In this document: positions 8,263 to 16,602 of the stretch, in pieces
Layout: each line of letters opens with the position of its first letter
Numbering within the stretch: position 1 is the first letter of the stretch
NCBI RefSeq assembly: GCF_001686925.1
Contig: NZ_LVEN01000038.1
Coordinates: forward strand, 62,001 to 126,000
DNA from: Flavobacterium piscis
GTDB lineage: Bacteria > Bacteroidota > Bacteroidia > Flavobacteriales > Flavobacteriaceae
Direction: 5' to 3'
Length of the DNA stretch: 64,000 bases
The notes under the pieces: model-generated
Database searches by the model: none
The model's input: only the letters and a program-made list of their open reading frames with translations
What the model was told of the DNA's origin: nothing
Made by a program: the position numbers and the translations under genes

Positions 8263-9447
8263 TTATTCATTCGGATATTCCTTGATATTGCGCTCAACTC
8301 TCTTTTCATTTTGGAACCATCCGAATTGTAAAGCTAAAGCTTGCAAATATTTTTCTGCACCAAGAGTCATTTCGGTAGCCTGAAATAATCCAAATTTCCA
8401 TTGCTTCATTCCCCTGGAAGCAGCAAGCATTACGATTTTATTATCTTTTTTGAAGTAGGAATATAGTTGCTGGGCACTAAACAATATTGCATCAATTTCT
8501 TTTTCATCCCTTTCTTTGGGATAGTATACAAAAAGAAACCCTATGCCATTGAATACTGTATATCTTCTAGCCAAAACATCTTGGTTGCCTTCATACTTGT
8601 TTACGAGTTCAAATAAACTATTTGCCATGATTCTTCTCTCAAACCTGCTCATGGTCATAAATTCTTTTGCTAATAGTTCTCCATTTTCCAGTGGTAATAC
8701 ATCAGTTTTTACTAAGCGATCGATAAAATAGCTGTTCTCTTCTTCTATTTTTTTTAAAATCACTTCTTTGTTAGCATGATATCTTTGCCATTTTCCTTGT
8801 AATGATTTTGTGAAATTTTCAAAATCTTTTAGTAATTCCTCGGGAAATTCCCTTGCATTCATCAGGTACTGTGCTATTAAATCTTTTTCGCGGCAATTAC
8901 AACAAAGCCCCTTATTGGCAATAAGCAATTCTTCTCGTGCTATTAAATATTCCGTCAGATCTTTGATTGTATCGAATTCAAAAATGATAGTTTCAAAGGT
9001 TTGTCGATTGAATATGTTAACGGTACCCTTGACTTGATCATGGTCAATAAAGTCATAGTTTTCAAAATCTTCGCCAACACTAACAGTGATTTTGAATATA
9101 TTCTTATAGTCATTAGGTTCAAATTTTCTATCACCTTGCAGAATATGCTGCAAGACTATTTCTTTAGAGCCAAACAATTTTCTCTGTGCTCCGAACAATT
9201 GTTTAGATGATTTTTCAACAACTCTTTTTAAGAATCGTTCATAATTGCCATTAACATTATAGTTTTTAACCGAAATAATAATCGCCGTATCAAAAAACAG
9301 AATAAGTAAGTCACAAATCTCTTTTTTGTCACCAGTCATATCAATCGGATTGGGGTAACACCAATATTTTAGATAAGATGTTTCTGCAAATTTTGTTACG
9401 AAATTCTCACCTTCAATGCCTTTATCTATAATTTCTTCTGATTCCAT
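8263..9447 (-). CDS. Nuclease-fold (PD-(D/E)XK-like) protein of unknown role
   Basis: The 394-residue protein has an N-terminal segment resembling NERD or PD-(D/E)XK nucleases: GIEGENFV at 10-17, KEICDLLILF at 42-51 with a likely metal-binding D46, then IIISVKNYNV at 57-66. The position usually filled by E in the E-x-K pair is S59 (S-V-K61), so activity may be lost or the acidic residue supplied elsewhere. A cysteine cluster, CCNCRE, lies near 182-187. The C-terminal half is not recognised. It sits among defence-like genes, transcribed toward the DUF262 operon. Nucleic-acid binding is likely; function is unknown. Confidence 0.6.
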   Translation of the reverse strand: MESEEIIDKGIEGENFVTKFAETSYLKYWCYPNPIDMTGDKKEICDLLILFFDTAIIISVKNYNVNGNYERFLKRVVEKSSKQLFGAQRKLFGSKEIVLQHILQGDRKFEPNDYKNIFKITVSVGEDFENYDFIDHDQVKGTVNIFNRQTFETIIFEFDTIKDLTEYLIAREELLIANKGLCCNCREKDLIAQYLMNAREFPEELLKDFENFTKSLQGKWQRYHANKEVILKKIEEENSYFIDRLVKTDVLPLENGELLAKEFMTMSRFERRIMANSLFELVNKYEGNQDVLARRYTVFNGIGFLFVYYPKERDEKEIDAILFSAQQLYSYFKKDNKIVMLAASRGMKQWKFGLFQATEMTLGAEKYLQALALQFGWFQNEKRVERNIKEYPNE

Positions 9448-9601
9448 TTTATTGATTTTAATTTACTATTTCTGTTTTTGTTTCATTCTTATAAACCTTT
9501 CGCTATCTGCAACTGGATTATTAATTACTATTTACAACAATATTCTGTATCAATTTTAAAAAAAAAAAATCTATAAAAAGAGAAAACTAAATTTTACAGT
9601 A

Positions 9602-10372
9602 TTATTCTTTATAGGTTTCCAAATATTTAATTGTATTTGCCAGTATTTCCTGAACTCTAGGATGGTCAAAAGTTTTATTATCACTTTTAAAGGTTGCTTC
9701 TATTCCCTTTTTAGTATTCTCAAAAGCTTCTTGATTTAACTTCCCTTTATTTATGTGAAGGGCATATTCTTCTCCAATATCTGGGTAAGGCTTTTTATAA
9801 GGTACCTTATAAAGCTTTGCAAATGGCTCTAAGAATTTTACAATATCAGTTTGATCAGAGATATTTTCAATTACAGTGTGATCAATGACGGAACCTGACC
9901 AATTTAAATTATCACCTTTAATGTGAGCATTCGCTAATCCTTTTCCATAAATCATGTTAGCACTATAAATTGAGCCAACTGTATTTGTCTTTTTCCCAGA
10001 AATCATTTCCAACTCGTCACAATATATCACTCCTCTTATTGGGAAATTATAGAGAATCTCCTGCCAGTTAAATCGGTGAGCTACGATTAACAATTCTTCA
10101 AGGCTTTCAATACTATCATCGTTAGTCCAGAAAATGACTGTATCCGAAATATTTAAGCAGTTAATTCTTGTTTGGCTCGTGTCAGATAAAATTCGGCCAT
10201 TCTCAGGCTCATGGTATTTTCCTTGGCCTAACGCCATTTCTATATCTCTTAATATATGTATTACCCGCCCTTTTAAATATGTACTATCATTATTAAGAAT
10301 AAACTCTTTATAACCCAGGAAGTCAAAATATGCAATGTATCTTTTCATATCGTCTTGTTTCTTAGTATTCAT
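9602..10372 (-). CDS. Nucleotide-cyclase-like domain protein
   Basis: The 256-residue protein has the layout of a class III adenylate/guanylate cyclase catalytic fold. RYIAYFDFLGYKEF at residues 11-24 supplies a likely metal-binding D17. NISDTVIFW at 74-82 supplies the second acidic residue, D77. PIRGVIYCDELEM at 111-123 is the usual R-G-x-x strand, and YGKGLANAH follows at 142-150. Related single-domain cyclases work in bacterial signalling and in the Pycsar anti-phage pathway, where the effector is encoded next door. No membrane or TIR effector is adjacent here, so a Pycsar assignment is not supported. Within a minus-strand island of defence-like genes, a signalling or defence role is inferred. 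Confidence 0.58.
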   Translation of the reverse strand: MNTKKQDDMKRYIAYFDFLGYKEFILNNDSTYLKGRVIHILRDIEMALGQGKYHEPENGRILSDTSQTRINCLNISDTVIFWTNDDSIESLEELLIVAHRFNWQEILYNFPIRGVIYCDELEMISGKKTNTVGSIYSANMIYGKGLANAHIKGDNLNWSGSVIDHTVIENISDQTDIVKFLEPFAKLYKVPYKKPYPDIGEEYALHINKGKLNQEAFENTKKGIEATFKSDNKTFDHPRVQEILANTIKYLETYKE

Positions 10373-10456
10373 TTCTTTTAAATTATATATAACTTTTCTA
10401 ACAAATTTAACTATACTTTACATATTAAAAAGACAATAGATCCAATTCCTAAATAA

Positions 10457-10648
10457 AAAAAACTCGAAGGAAACGAATTAGGCGAATTTTTAAAAGAATT
10501 CGATCTTTTTTCAAAATATGAACCTAAAAATCTTTACCATAATTTGAGTATGCTTTTAAGAAGTATTGATGAATTTATTAATCTACAATACGAAGTAGAT
10601 GATGACTCTACATGTGAAGAATTTATTGAGCGTAAATTTCTTAATTGA
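10457..10648 (+). pseudogene. 3' remnant of a plus-strand gene
   Basis: A plus-strand frame with no plausible start (stop TAA at 10454-10456) reads as good protein for about 63 codons and ends at TGA 10646-10648. It includes EGNELGEFLKEFDLFSKY and LLRSIDEFINLQYEVDDD. The composition, acidic tail and codon use look coding, while the neighbours on both sides are minus-strand genes. The simplest view is a gene fragment left by a deletion or insertion. The only in-frame ATG is about 90 bases in, which would leave an implausibly short product. The parent family is not recognised. Confidence 0.5.
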
Positions 10649-10661
10649 AAAAATATAAATG

Positions 10662-11627
10662 TTAAAATAAATCGTGTAGTTTCTGCTTAAGCAAATACTT
10701 ATCCGGTAGTTGAATCTTATATTCAGCTACCATGGTAGGAGATAGACTTCTACTTAAAGCATATTCTACCACTGCATGGTCTTGGTCTTTGCATAATAAA
10801 ATACCAATACTTGGGTTTTCATTCTGCTTTTTCACATCCCGGTCTAATGCTTCTAGATAAAAATTTAACTGTCCGAGATGTTCAGGTTTAAACTTATCTG
10901 ATTTTAATTCAAATGCTACCAGACATTGTAAGCCTCTGTGATAAAAAACCAGATCAATATAAAAATCACTATGTCCCACCTGCACTTTATACTCTTCTGC
11001 GATAAATAGAAAATCCTTACCGAGTTCAAGTACGAAATTTTTCATCTGATTAATCAGCCCCTTTTGTAAGTCACTTTCGGTATAGGTTTCAGAGAGGTTT
11101 AAAAAATCAAAGATATAGCTGTCCTTAAATGTGTTTGTGATATCAGGATGTAATTCTCTCATCACTGATGAGACTTTTGTATTTCCTATAATAGTTCTTT
11201 CAAAAACGCCACTATTTATCTGCCTTTCCAATTCCCTTGAACTAAATTTTTCCTGACTGGAGAGGCGCAAATAAAATTCCTGTTCTTCGATTGATTTAGT
11301 TCTGCTTAAAATGATAAGATTGTTTGTCCAGCTAATTTCTCTCAGCAGTGCTGAGAGTTTTGGAAAAGCTTTGTATGTCTGGTAGAATTGCTTCATTCTC
11401 CAAAGATTCTTGTCCGAAAATCCCTTTAAATCAGGTTCACTTTTCTGTAAAAAATCTGCCAGTTCTTTTACTATTGATTTTCCCCACTGTGCTGTTTCTA
11501 TACGATTGTGAATGTACTGTCCAATATTCCAGTACAGATTGATCATTTCAGTATTAACCGCTGAAATAGCATTTGATCTGGATTGTTTTATTAATTGAAT
11601 AATATCTGTAAATTGTTCCTGTAACAT
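10662..11627 (-). CDS. YhcG/DUF1016 family PD-(D/E)XK nuclease
   Basis: The 321-residue protein matches the DUF1016 (YhcG) family. The N-terminal half opens with a helix and ISAVNTEMINLYWNIGQYI, then GFSDKNLWRMKQFYQTY. The C-terminal nuclease domain has FYIDLVFYHRGLQCLVAFELK, giving the D and E-x-K residues, followed by the family ending near HLGQLNFYLEALD and PSIGILLCKDQD. Family members are about 320-350 residues, so it is complete. They are predicted nucleases common in mobile elements and often near restriction genes. The gene ends 22 bp after the mobC stop region and is transcribed away from it. It closes the defence-like island. Confidence 0.85.
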   Translation of the reverse strand: MLQEQFTDIIQLIKQSRSNAISAVNTEMINLYWNIGQYIHNRIETAQWGKSIVKELADFLQKSEPDLKGFSDKNLWRMKQFYQTYKAFPKLSALLREISWTNNLIILSRTKSIEEQEFYLRLSSQEKFSSRELERQINSGVFERTIIGNTKVSSVMRELHPDITNTFKDSYIFDFLNLSETYTESDLQKGLINQMKNFVLELGKDFLFIAEEYKVQVGHSDFYIDLVFYHRGLQCLVAFELKSDKFKPEHLGQLNFYLEALDRDVKKQNENPSIGILLCKDQDHAVVEYALSRSLSPTMVAEYKIQLPDKYLLKQKLHDLF

Positions 11628-11649
11628 TATTTCTGAGTTTTATTTATTA

Positions 11650-13638
11650 TCACTTCTTAATTACTAAATGGCTTAATTCAATATCATTTAGTAGTCTTTC
11701 TTTTTCAGCATAAATAATATCCTTGATATCCTTTTTTATCTGTAAGTAATTCCGCTGTACCATTGCATTATCAACTTTGCGAATAACAGGAATATCGACA
11801 TATTGATCCTGTTCTTTTTTTAATGCTTTATGGTCATTTACTATTTCAGAATGAAATGTTTTGAGTTCAATTTTACAATCAGGATCATCTGCTACCATAC
11901 CCACGAATTCACCGGAACTAAGTCCGGAAATTTTGGATGGAGGCACTGCCGATTCCAATTGTTTGGACCGACTTATAGAAGTATCTCCGCTATTAATGGA
12001 AAGGCTTTCCCTGTCCTGCATAATTTTTCCAAAACGCTCTGACAATTGTTTAGCAGTATCACCTGTAACTTGTCCGCTTACTACGTTTCCAACAATATTC
12101 ATAATCACGTCTGCCTGTTCTCGTCCATAATCTTTACGCAGCTGGCTAAAATCCTGAATACCCAGACAAGTCGCTACTTTATTGCTCCGGGCTGTAGCAA
12201 TTAAGCTGTCCATATTGTTGAGGTAAATTGTTGGGAATTCATCGAATATCAGACTACTTTTTTGTTTCTTTTTTTGATTTACCTGCTTTACCAATCGGTT
12301 AACGTAAAGTGATAATACAGCGCCATATATTTGGATTTTCTGCGGATTATTGCCCATACATACGATCTTAGGATCGTCCGGATTATTGATGTCCAATGTG
12401 AAGTCACTACCCGATAAAACATAATACAATTGTGGAGAGGAAAGCCGTGCCATGGCAATTTTTGCAGAAGCAATTTGCCCCTCTAATTGGTCCATAACAT
12501 TATTTAGGTAGGCATTCACGAAGGGATTAATAAGTACTTCGATTTCTTTTTCGGTTCTGAGCAGCGTAAAGAGACTATCGTAATCTTCCTGCATGAGTTC
12601 AATTACATGGGGAAGTGTACAGAATTCGCCGTCTTTGTATTTTCGTAAATACCATATTATGGCCGATAGAAAATTAATCGGTGATTCTACAAAAAAATCA
12701 CCCTGTCTTTTGATCCATTCTCTGTTGAGTCCGAGCAAAATAGTACGCGCTGATTCTGAAGCATCCGTAATGTCACTCATACCTGATGGCTCTAACGGAT
12801 TACACCGATTGGTCCGGGTTAAATCGTCAAAATTAATGACATAAAAATTAGGTAATTTTGGATAGAGATGTTTGTATTTAAGCCAGGTATTATAGACAAT
12901 TCTTGTCAGGTCATCAAACTTGAAATCATAGACAAACATGGTGAATTTTTTACGTATGTGCTGGGTAATCACATGACGTATAACAAAATAAGATTTTCCG
13001 GCTCCGGGAGTCCCGGAAACCAAGAGTCCCCGAAAAGGATTAATAATGTTTATCCAGCTATCCCTTATCTTATCCTTTAAATGGTATCGGGCTGGCAGAT
13101 TAATAGAATATTCATTTTCTAGAAGTCTTTCTTCCTGCGGGAAAGTTTCATTTTCTTTATTAAAAATATCTTTACTGTTCAGCCTATTTTTTATGATACG
13201 TGATAATAATGTGCCACCGGAAAGCATTAGAAGAAAACCACTGGAAGTTATGGTCATATAGGCAATTGCTGCCAGCATTAGTTCTATTTTCAGGTATAGT
13301 GAAAGATAACTTATAAAGTAAATCAGAATGCCTGTAATTATGTAAGCGAAAGCTGTTTTATAATTCAGTTTTTCATCTTTTCGCCCTTTTGCGCCAATTA
13401 AAGAAATGATTAAAAATCCCAAAGTAAAGAGTTTGGATTTATGAAAATTACTGAATAATCCGGTATGGTAAATATTTCCCATTATCTTATCACTAAAGCC
13501 GCTTACCAGATGCCACTCCCGAAAAGCCTCGTAACAGTAATAATAAAAATGAATTACTAAAATAATGATGCTAATAAGTCTTGTCATATCCAAGATCTTT
13601 CTCAGTGCCTGTTCGTTTTCTCCTGTCTGCATAGCCAT
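11650..13638 (-). CDS. mobC: MobC, VirD4-type coupling protein (YWFCY family)
   Basis: The 662-residue protein has four N-terminal membrane segments (about 20-35, 70-85, 95-112 and 120-142). A P-loop follows with GTPGAGKS at 209-216, then a Walker B region SSLIFDEFP around 450 and the late GQVTGDTAKQLSERFGK segment typical of TraG/VirD4 couplers. The FYYYCYEAF stretch marks the Bacteroidota YWFCY-type N-terminus. Coupling proteins are inner-membrane ATPases that bring the relaxase-DNA complex to the type IV channel. It follows mobB by 11 bp in one operon, mobA-mobB-mobC. Confidence 0.9.
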   Translation of the reverse strand: MAMQTGENEQALRKILDMTRLISIIILVIHFYYYCYEAFREWHLVSGFSDKIMGNIYHTGLFSNFHKSKLFTLGFLIISLIGAKGRKDEKLNYKTAFAYIITGILIYFISYLSLYLKIELMLAAIAYMTITSSGFLLMLSGGTLLSRIIKNRLNSKDIFNKENETFPQEERLLENEYSINLPARYHLKDKIRDSWINIINPFRGLLVSGTPGAGKSYFVIRHVITQHIRKKFTMFVYDFKFDDLTRIVYNTWLKYKHLYPKLPNFYVINFDDLTRTNRCNPLEPSGMSDITDASESARTILLGLNREWIKRQGDFFVESPINFLSAIIWYLRKYKDGEFCTLPHVIELMQEDYDSLFTLLRTEKEIEVLINPFVNAYLNNVMDQLEGQIASAKIAMARLSSPQLYYVLSGSDFTLDINNPDDPKIVCMGNNPQKIQIYGAVLSLYVNRLVKQVNQKKKQKSSLIFDEFPTIYLNNMDSLIATARSNKVATCLGIQDFSQLRKDYGREQADVIMNIVGNVVSGQVTGDTAKQLSERFGKIMQDRESLSINSGDTSISRSKQLESAVPPSKISGLSSGEFVGMVADDPDCKIELKTFHSEIVNDHKALKKEQDQYVDIPVIRKVDNAMVQRNYLQIKKDIKDIIYAEKERLLNDIELSHLVIKK

Positions 13639-13649
13639 GATTTCATTTT

Positions 13650-14954
13650 TTATCTATTATTAGACTGTCCTTTTCTTTTTTTCTTTTTGTTTCTCAGCTC
13701 ATAGGGAAGATAATTAGCTGTTTGTTCAGATTGCGTGAGCATATCTGCTAACTGCCCCATTATAGTGCTAGATCCTATGTATTTGTTATTCCTAAAATCA
13801 TCCCCAAACAACGTTGCAATAATTTCCGATTTCGGTGTTTCAAATGTGATTTCGTGTAATTTTTCACTAACCAAATTTGTTATTTTTTGTTCGGCCGGAT
13901 TAATGAATGTACAGCGTTCCTGTATTGCCTTAGCACTGTATTGTTTACCAAGTGTACTTCCATTAAATACACATTTTGTGGTATGATCTACATAGGTAAT
14001 CCCATAAATTAATCCTTCTGCGTTTTTTCTAAAAACAGTATTGATTCCATCTTTTTGCAGTACTTGAACTAGTTCTGCGAGCGATATTTGAGTTTTGAAG
14101 AATGCCATATCAATGGCATTTTTTACCCTTCTTATATTTGAGATTTCATTTGTTTTATTAGACGCAAATTTTTCTTCTAAAAATTTAAGTGTTGGCTTGT
14201 TGTAAAACAGACTGGCTTTTATGGGGACTCCGATAGGTTTACCGTCATCATCAAGTATTCTATACATCAATCCTTTTGCTTTAAACATTTTTGAATCTTC
14301 ATTGCCTGGCTCTGCTAAAACATTGTATTGTTTGAGCACTGCATTGAGCTGCGGAAGGCTGGCATATTTATACGATGAAAGCACCTGACCCAGAACATTT
14401 GTAATAGCCTTTTTCGATTCGCTTCGCCCGTATTGAATCTTTTGTGAGATGATTGGCTTAAGCGTAAAATCAGTACTGTTTTTATTCCCTTGCGCCTTAA
14501 CAAGTCCAAAGCGTTCTTCGATTTCTTTTCTTGCCGGTTCAGATCGGTTTTTGCCAATATTTTGCATGTCAATTCGTTTACCATCTCTTTGAACATTTAT
14601 GGAGACTAGATGGATGTGCGGATGCCCGGAATCGTGATGCTGATACACAAGATAAGGCTGTTCACCAAAACCGATTTTTTCCATATAAGTATCCGCGATA
14701 GCCATTAATTTTTCCTTGGAATGATTTTCTGAAGGATCAAAGTTGATCGAAATATGTACACTGTTTCGCTTTACATTTTCATTTAGTTCCAGCTGTTTTA
14801 AAAAACGGTTCAGTTTCACAGTAAGCCCCATTTGATCAACATCAATTGGATAATTTCCGGCACCTATACACTCTGCCACATTTTCTTTTACTTTGTTTTC
14901 ATTGTAATAGAAAACCTTGTGGATAGCGTATCCTGTTTTTATGATCGCAACCAT
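13650..14954 (-). CDS. mobB: MobB relaxase (Relaxase/MobA-MobL family PF03432)
   Basis: The 434-residue protein carries the relaxase metal-binding motif HHDSGHPHIHL at residues 106-116, with the histidine triad H111, H113 and H115. VHISINFDPSE lies upstream. The protein nicks the transferred strand at oriT and stays covalently attached to it. The nicking tyrosine is probably in the N-terminal 20 residues (Y9, Y16 or Y17), which I cannot resolve. It overlaps the end of mobA by 16 bp, indicating tight coupling. The C-terminus is very basic (KKKKRKGQ), fitting DNA binding. Confidence 0.92.
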   Translation of the reverse strand: MVAIIKTGYAIHKVFYYNENKVKENVAECIGAGNYPIDVDQMGLTVKLNRFLKQLELNENVKRNSVHISINFDPSENHSKEKLMAIADTYMEKIGFGEQPYLVYQHHDSGHPHIHLVSINVQRDGKRIDMQNIGKNRSEPARKEIEERFGLVKAQGNKNSTDFTLKPIISQKIQYGRSESKKAITNVLGQVLSSYKYASLPQLNAVLKQYNVLAEPGNEDSKMFKAKGLMYRILDDDGKPIGVPIKASLFYNKPTLKFLEEKFASNKTNEISNIRRVKNAIDMAFFKTQISLAELVQVLQKDGINTVFRKNAEGLIYGITYVDHTTKCVFNGSTLGKQYSAKAIQERCTFINPAEQKITNLVSEKLHEITFETPKSEIIATLFGDDFRNNKYIGSSTIMGQLADMLTQSEQTANYLPYELRNKKKKRKGQSNNR

Positions 14955-15331
14955 TTTTCGGAGATTTTCCGGATGTAGTTTTTGATTTCATCAATCTTGT
15001 CAAAAAGGATTTTCTTATCCAGTTCAGCACTTATTATCCATACTTTAAATTCCGGAATTTGATTTAGTGTATGTAGTTTTTTTACTGCCTGATTGAAGTT
15101 GTTTCCAATGCCATTTAATTGCTTGAATAACTGCATCATTTCATGGACCATATCATCTAAAGACTGATTCCTGTAAATGGTGTTTATAGATTTCTCAAAT
15201 AAGTGCCTGCGAATATAATCACTCAGTTTGCGGCAAGTACTAGCTTTCCATTTTTTCTCAATTTTCGTATACTCTTCGGGAGTAAAGCGTAACCCAACTA
15301 TGCGTGTTCTGTTTGAATTTTCTCTTTTCAT
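14939..15331 (-). CDS. mobA: MobA relaxosome accessory protein
   Basis: The 130-residue protein looks like a small mobilization accessory protein. A ribbon-helix-helix-like N-terminus (RIVGLRFTPEEYTKIEKKW) is followed by LSDYIRRHLFEKS, and the conserved NGIGNNFNQAVKKLH segment sits near residues 75-90. Proteins of this type bind oriT and help load the relaxase. It is the first gene of the mob operon and overlaps mobB by 16 bp. The hairpin cluster at 15409-15466 sits just upstream, as expected for its target. Confidence 0.88.
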   Translation of the reverse strand: MKRENSNRTRIVGLRFTPEEYTKIEKKWKASTCRKLSDYIRRHLFEKSINTIYRNQSLDDMVHEMMQLFKQLNGIGNNFNQAVKKLHTLNQIPEFKVWIISAELDKKILFDKIDEIKNYIRKISEKWLRS

Positions 15332-15408
15332 TTTCTCTCTTTTTCATTGTTATCAAACCTTAATTTATGTTTTCAGTATCACTGCTCACGAGTTCCGAGT
15401 GTAGAGCA

Positions 15409-15466
15409 GCAAGAAGGCTGTTGTTTAACAACAGGACATCTTGCCGATTGCAGGAACGTGGCAATC
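15409..15466. other. Candidate oriT: clustered inverted repeats upstream of mobA
   Basis: Three inverted repeats are packed into 58 bp. GCAAGA (15409-15414) pairs with TCTTGC (15439-15444) and encloses a near-perfect palindrome, CTGTTGTT-T-AACAACAG (15418-15434). Next to it GATTGC (15446-15451) pairs with GCAATC (15461-15466). There is no T run, so a terminator is unlikely. The location, 78 bp upstream of the mobA start, is where oriT lies in many mob modules. The nick site cannot be named. The rest of the 15.33-15.97 kb gap is AT-rich with only the palindrome and promoter listed separately. Confidence 0.5.
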
Positions 15467-15891
15467 CTCCTGATACTTTAATGTTCTGTAGACATTCTAG
15501 TATTTTCTAAGATTTTAAAAATTCAAAATATCCAATTATTACCTCTTTTTTGACAAATTGATATTTTGACTGTATTGCTAATAGAACTTAATACACTATA
15601 AAGACAGTCATTAAATTTTTAATGTTTTTTTTCTAAAATCTATTTCATTTTTATTTTAGAACTCAAAGAAAGTGCACACTGCATAAAATTCAGAACTATT
15701 ATAATCTGGTAACTATTATGCCGATTTATCTTCCGAATTTTAGATTGAAAACGTGCTCTTTCAAAGCAATAAACCAATTTTAAAAACAACAAAATCCTGA
15801 CTGTTTTAAGGAAGGTTTTTGATTGCTCATTTTGATCTTTGCTGTTTAATTCAGAGACAAAATTAAGTAAGCGAAATGGATTTTACCCATG

Positions 15892-15910
15892 ATGGACATA
15901 TTATGTCCAT
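15892..15910. promoter_or_regulatory. 19-bp palindrome ATGGACATA-T-TATGTCCAT
   Basis: Two exact 9-bp arms surround one base. The palindrome ends 21 bp upstream of a TAnnTTTG motif, so it would overlap the -33 region and could be a repressor site. Its regulator is not known. Confidence 0.45.
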
Positions 15911-15931
15911 GACACTTTAAGACTGGCTTTA

Positions 15932-15939
15932 TACCTTTG
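15932..15939 (+). promoter_or_regulatory. Bacteroidota -7 element TACCTTTG
   Basis: TACCTTTG matches the TAnnTTTG consensus of Bacteroidota sigma factor promoters. It lies 35 bp upstream of the ATG of the small plus-strand gene at 15974. The -33 TTTG element is not clear, which may mean activator dependence. Confidence 0.45.
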
Positions 15940-15973
15940 TATAAATAAATTATTAATTAAAAACGTGAAGATT

Positions 15974-16264
15974 ATGACAACAAATGATGTGGCCAAGGTT
16001 TTTGATACTGTACTTAGTATTCCAGGCATGAATGATGTAGTGAAGATTGATTTGAAAATTTCACGAAAAAATGTATTGCTATTAAACCATGTTATTGAAC
16101 GTGGATTATCTGCTAAGGACAATGATAAACCATCGATTCTTATGACAAGTATTCAAGAAGAAAATCTTCAGGAGTTAAAACTATTTGGAGAGGAATGTTT
16201 ACAAAAAGCAGGGCTAATTGAACTTAGTGAAAAACTAAGTTTACTTGGCGATACAATAAAGTAG
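15974..16264 (+). CDS. Small hypothetical protein, 96 residues
   Basis: This is a plus-strand gene of unknown function, divergent from the mob operon. I place the start at the ATG of MTTNDVAKVFDTV. A GTG nine bases upstream (15965) is possible but less likely given the promoter spacing. The protein is soluble and mainly helical-looking, with VVKIDLKISRKNVLLLNHVIE in the middle and a helical C-terminus (KAGLIELSEKLSLLG). No domain is recognised. It has its own promoter, operator-like palindrome and terminator, so it is a single-gene unit. Its position beside oriT could mean a role in the element. Confidence 0.7.
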   Translation: MTTNDVAKVFDTVLSIPGMNDVVKIDLKISRKNVLLLNHVIERGLSAKDNDKPSILMTSIQEENLQELKLFGEECLQKAGLIELSEKLSLLGDTIK

Positions 16265-16291
16265 CAACAGTTAAAAATCACAAATTACTTT

Positions 16292-16330
16292 GATGTCATT
16301 AGAAATTATTTTTTCTAATGGCATCTTTTT
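16292..16330 (+). terminator. Rho-independent terminator
   Basis: GATGTCATTAGAAA (16292-16305) pairs with TTTCTAATGGCATC (16312-16325) with one G-U, followed by a T run. It ends the small gene at 15974. The remaining 270 bp up to 16602 are AT-rich and show no further structure. Confidence 0.82.
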
Positions 16331-16602
16331 CATTATAAACTGCACCTTATCCTGTTTTTTAACTACGATTGAATGTTATTGAAAAATCTTGGCAGGTTTT
16401 TGATAATAATTTATATCAGCAAGTGATTTAATTTTGTCTATGACATTATAAATCAATTCTTTATTTACAAGTTGTTAATTTCTGCTAGGCTTAAAACTTA
16501 TTAAATACTGCAACTAAATTGGTTCTTGAATAAAACCTCATCTAAAGAATTGCTATTATTTCAAATATGATTAATTGCTTCGTTTAATTAATTTCAATTA
16601 CA

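Noticed and set aside
9602..10372. A complete Pycsar system
   Set aside because: The cyclase-like gene has no adjacent TIR or membrane effector, so only the cyclase-like fold is claimed.
15409..15466. The palindromes upstream of mobA as a transcription terminator
   Set aside because: There is no T run on either strand after the stems, and no upstream gene that would need termination there.
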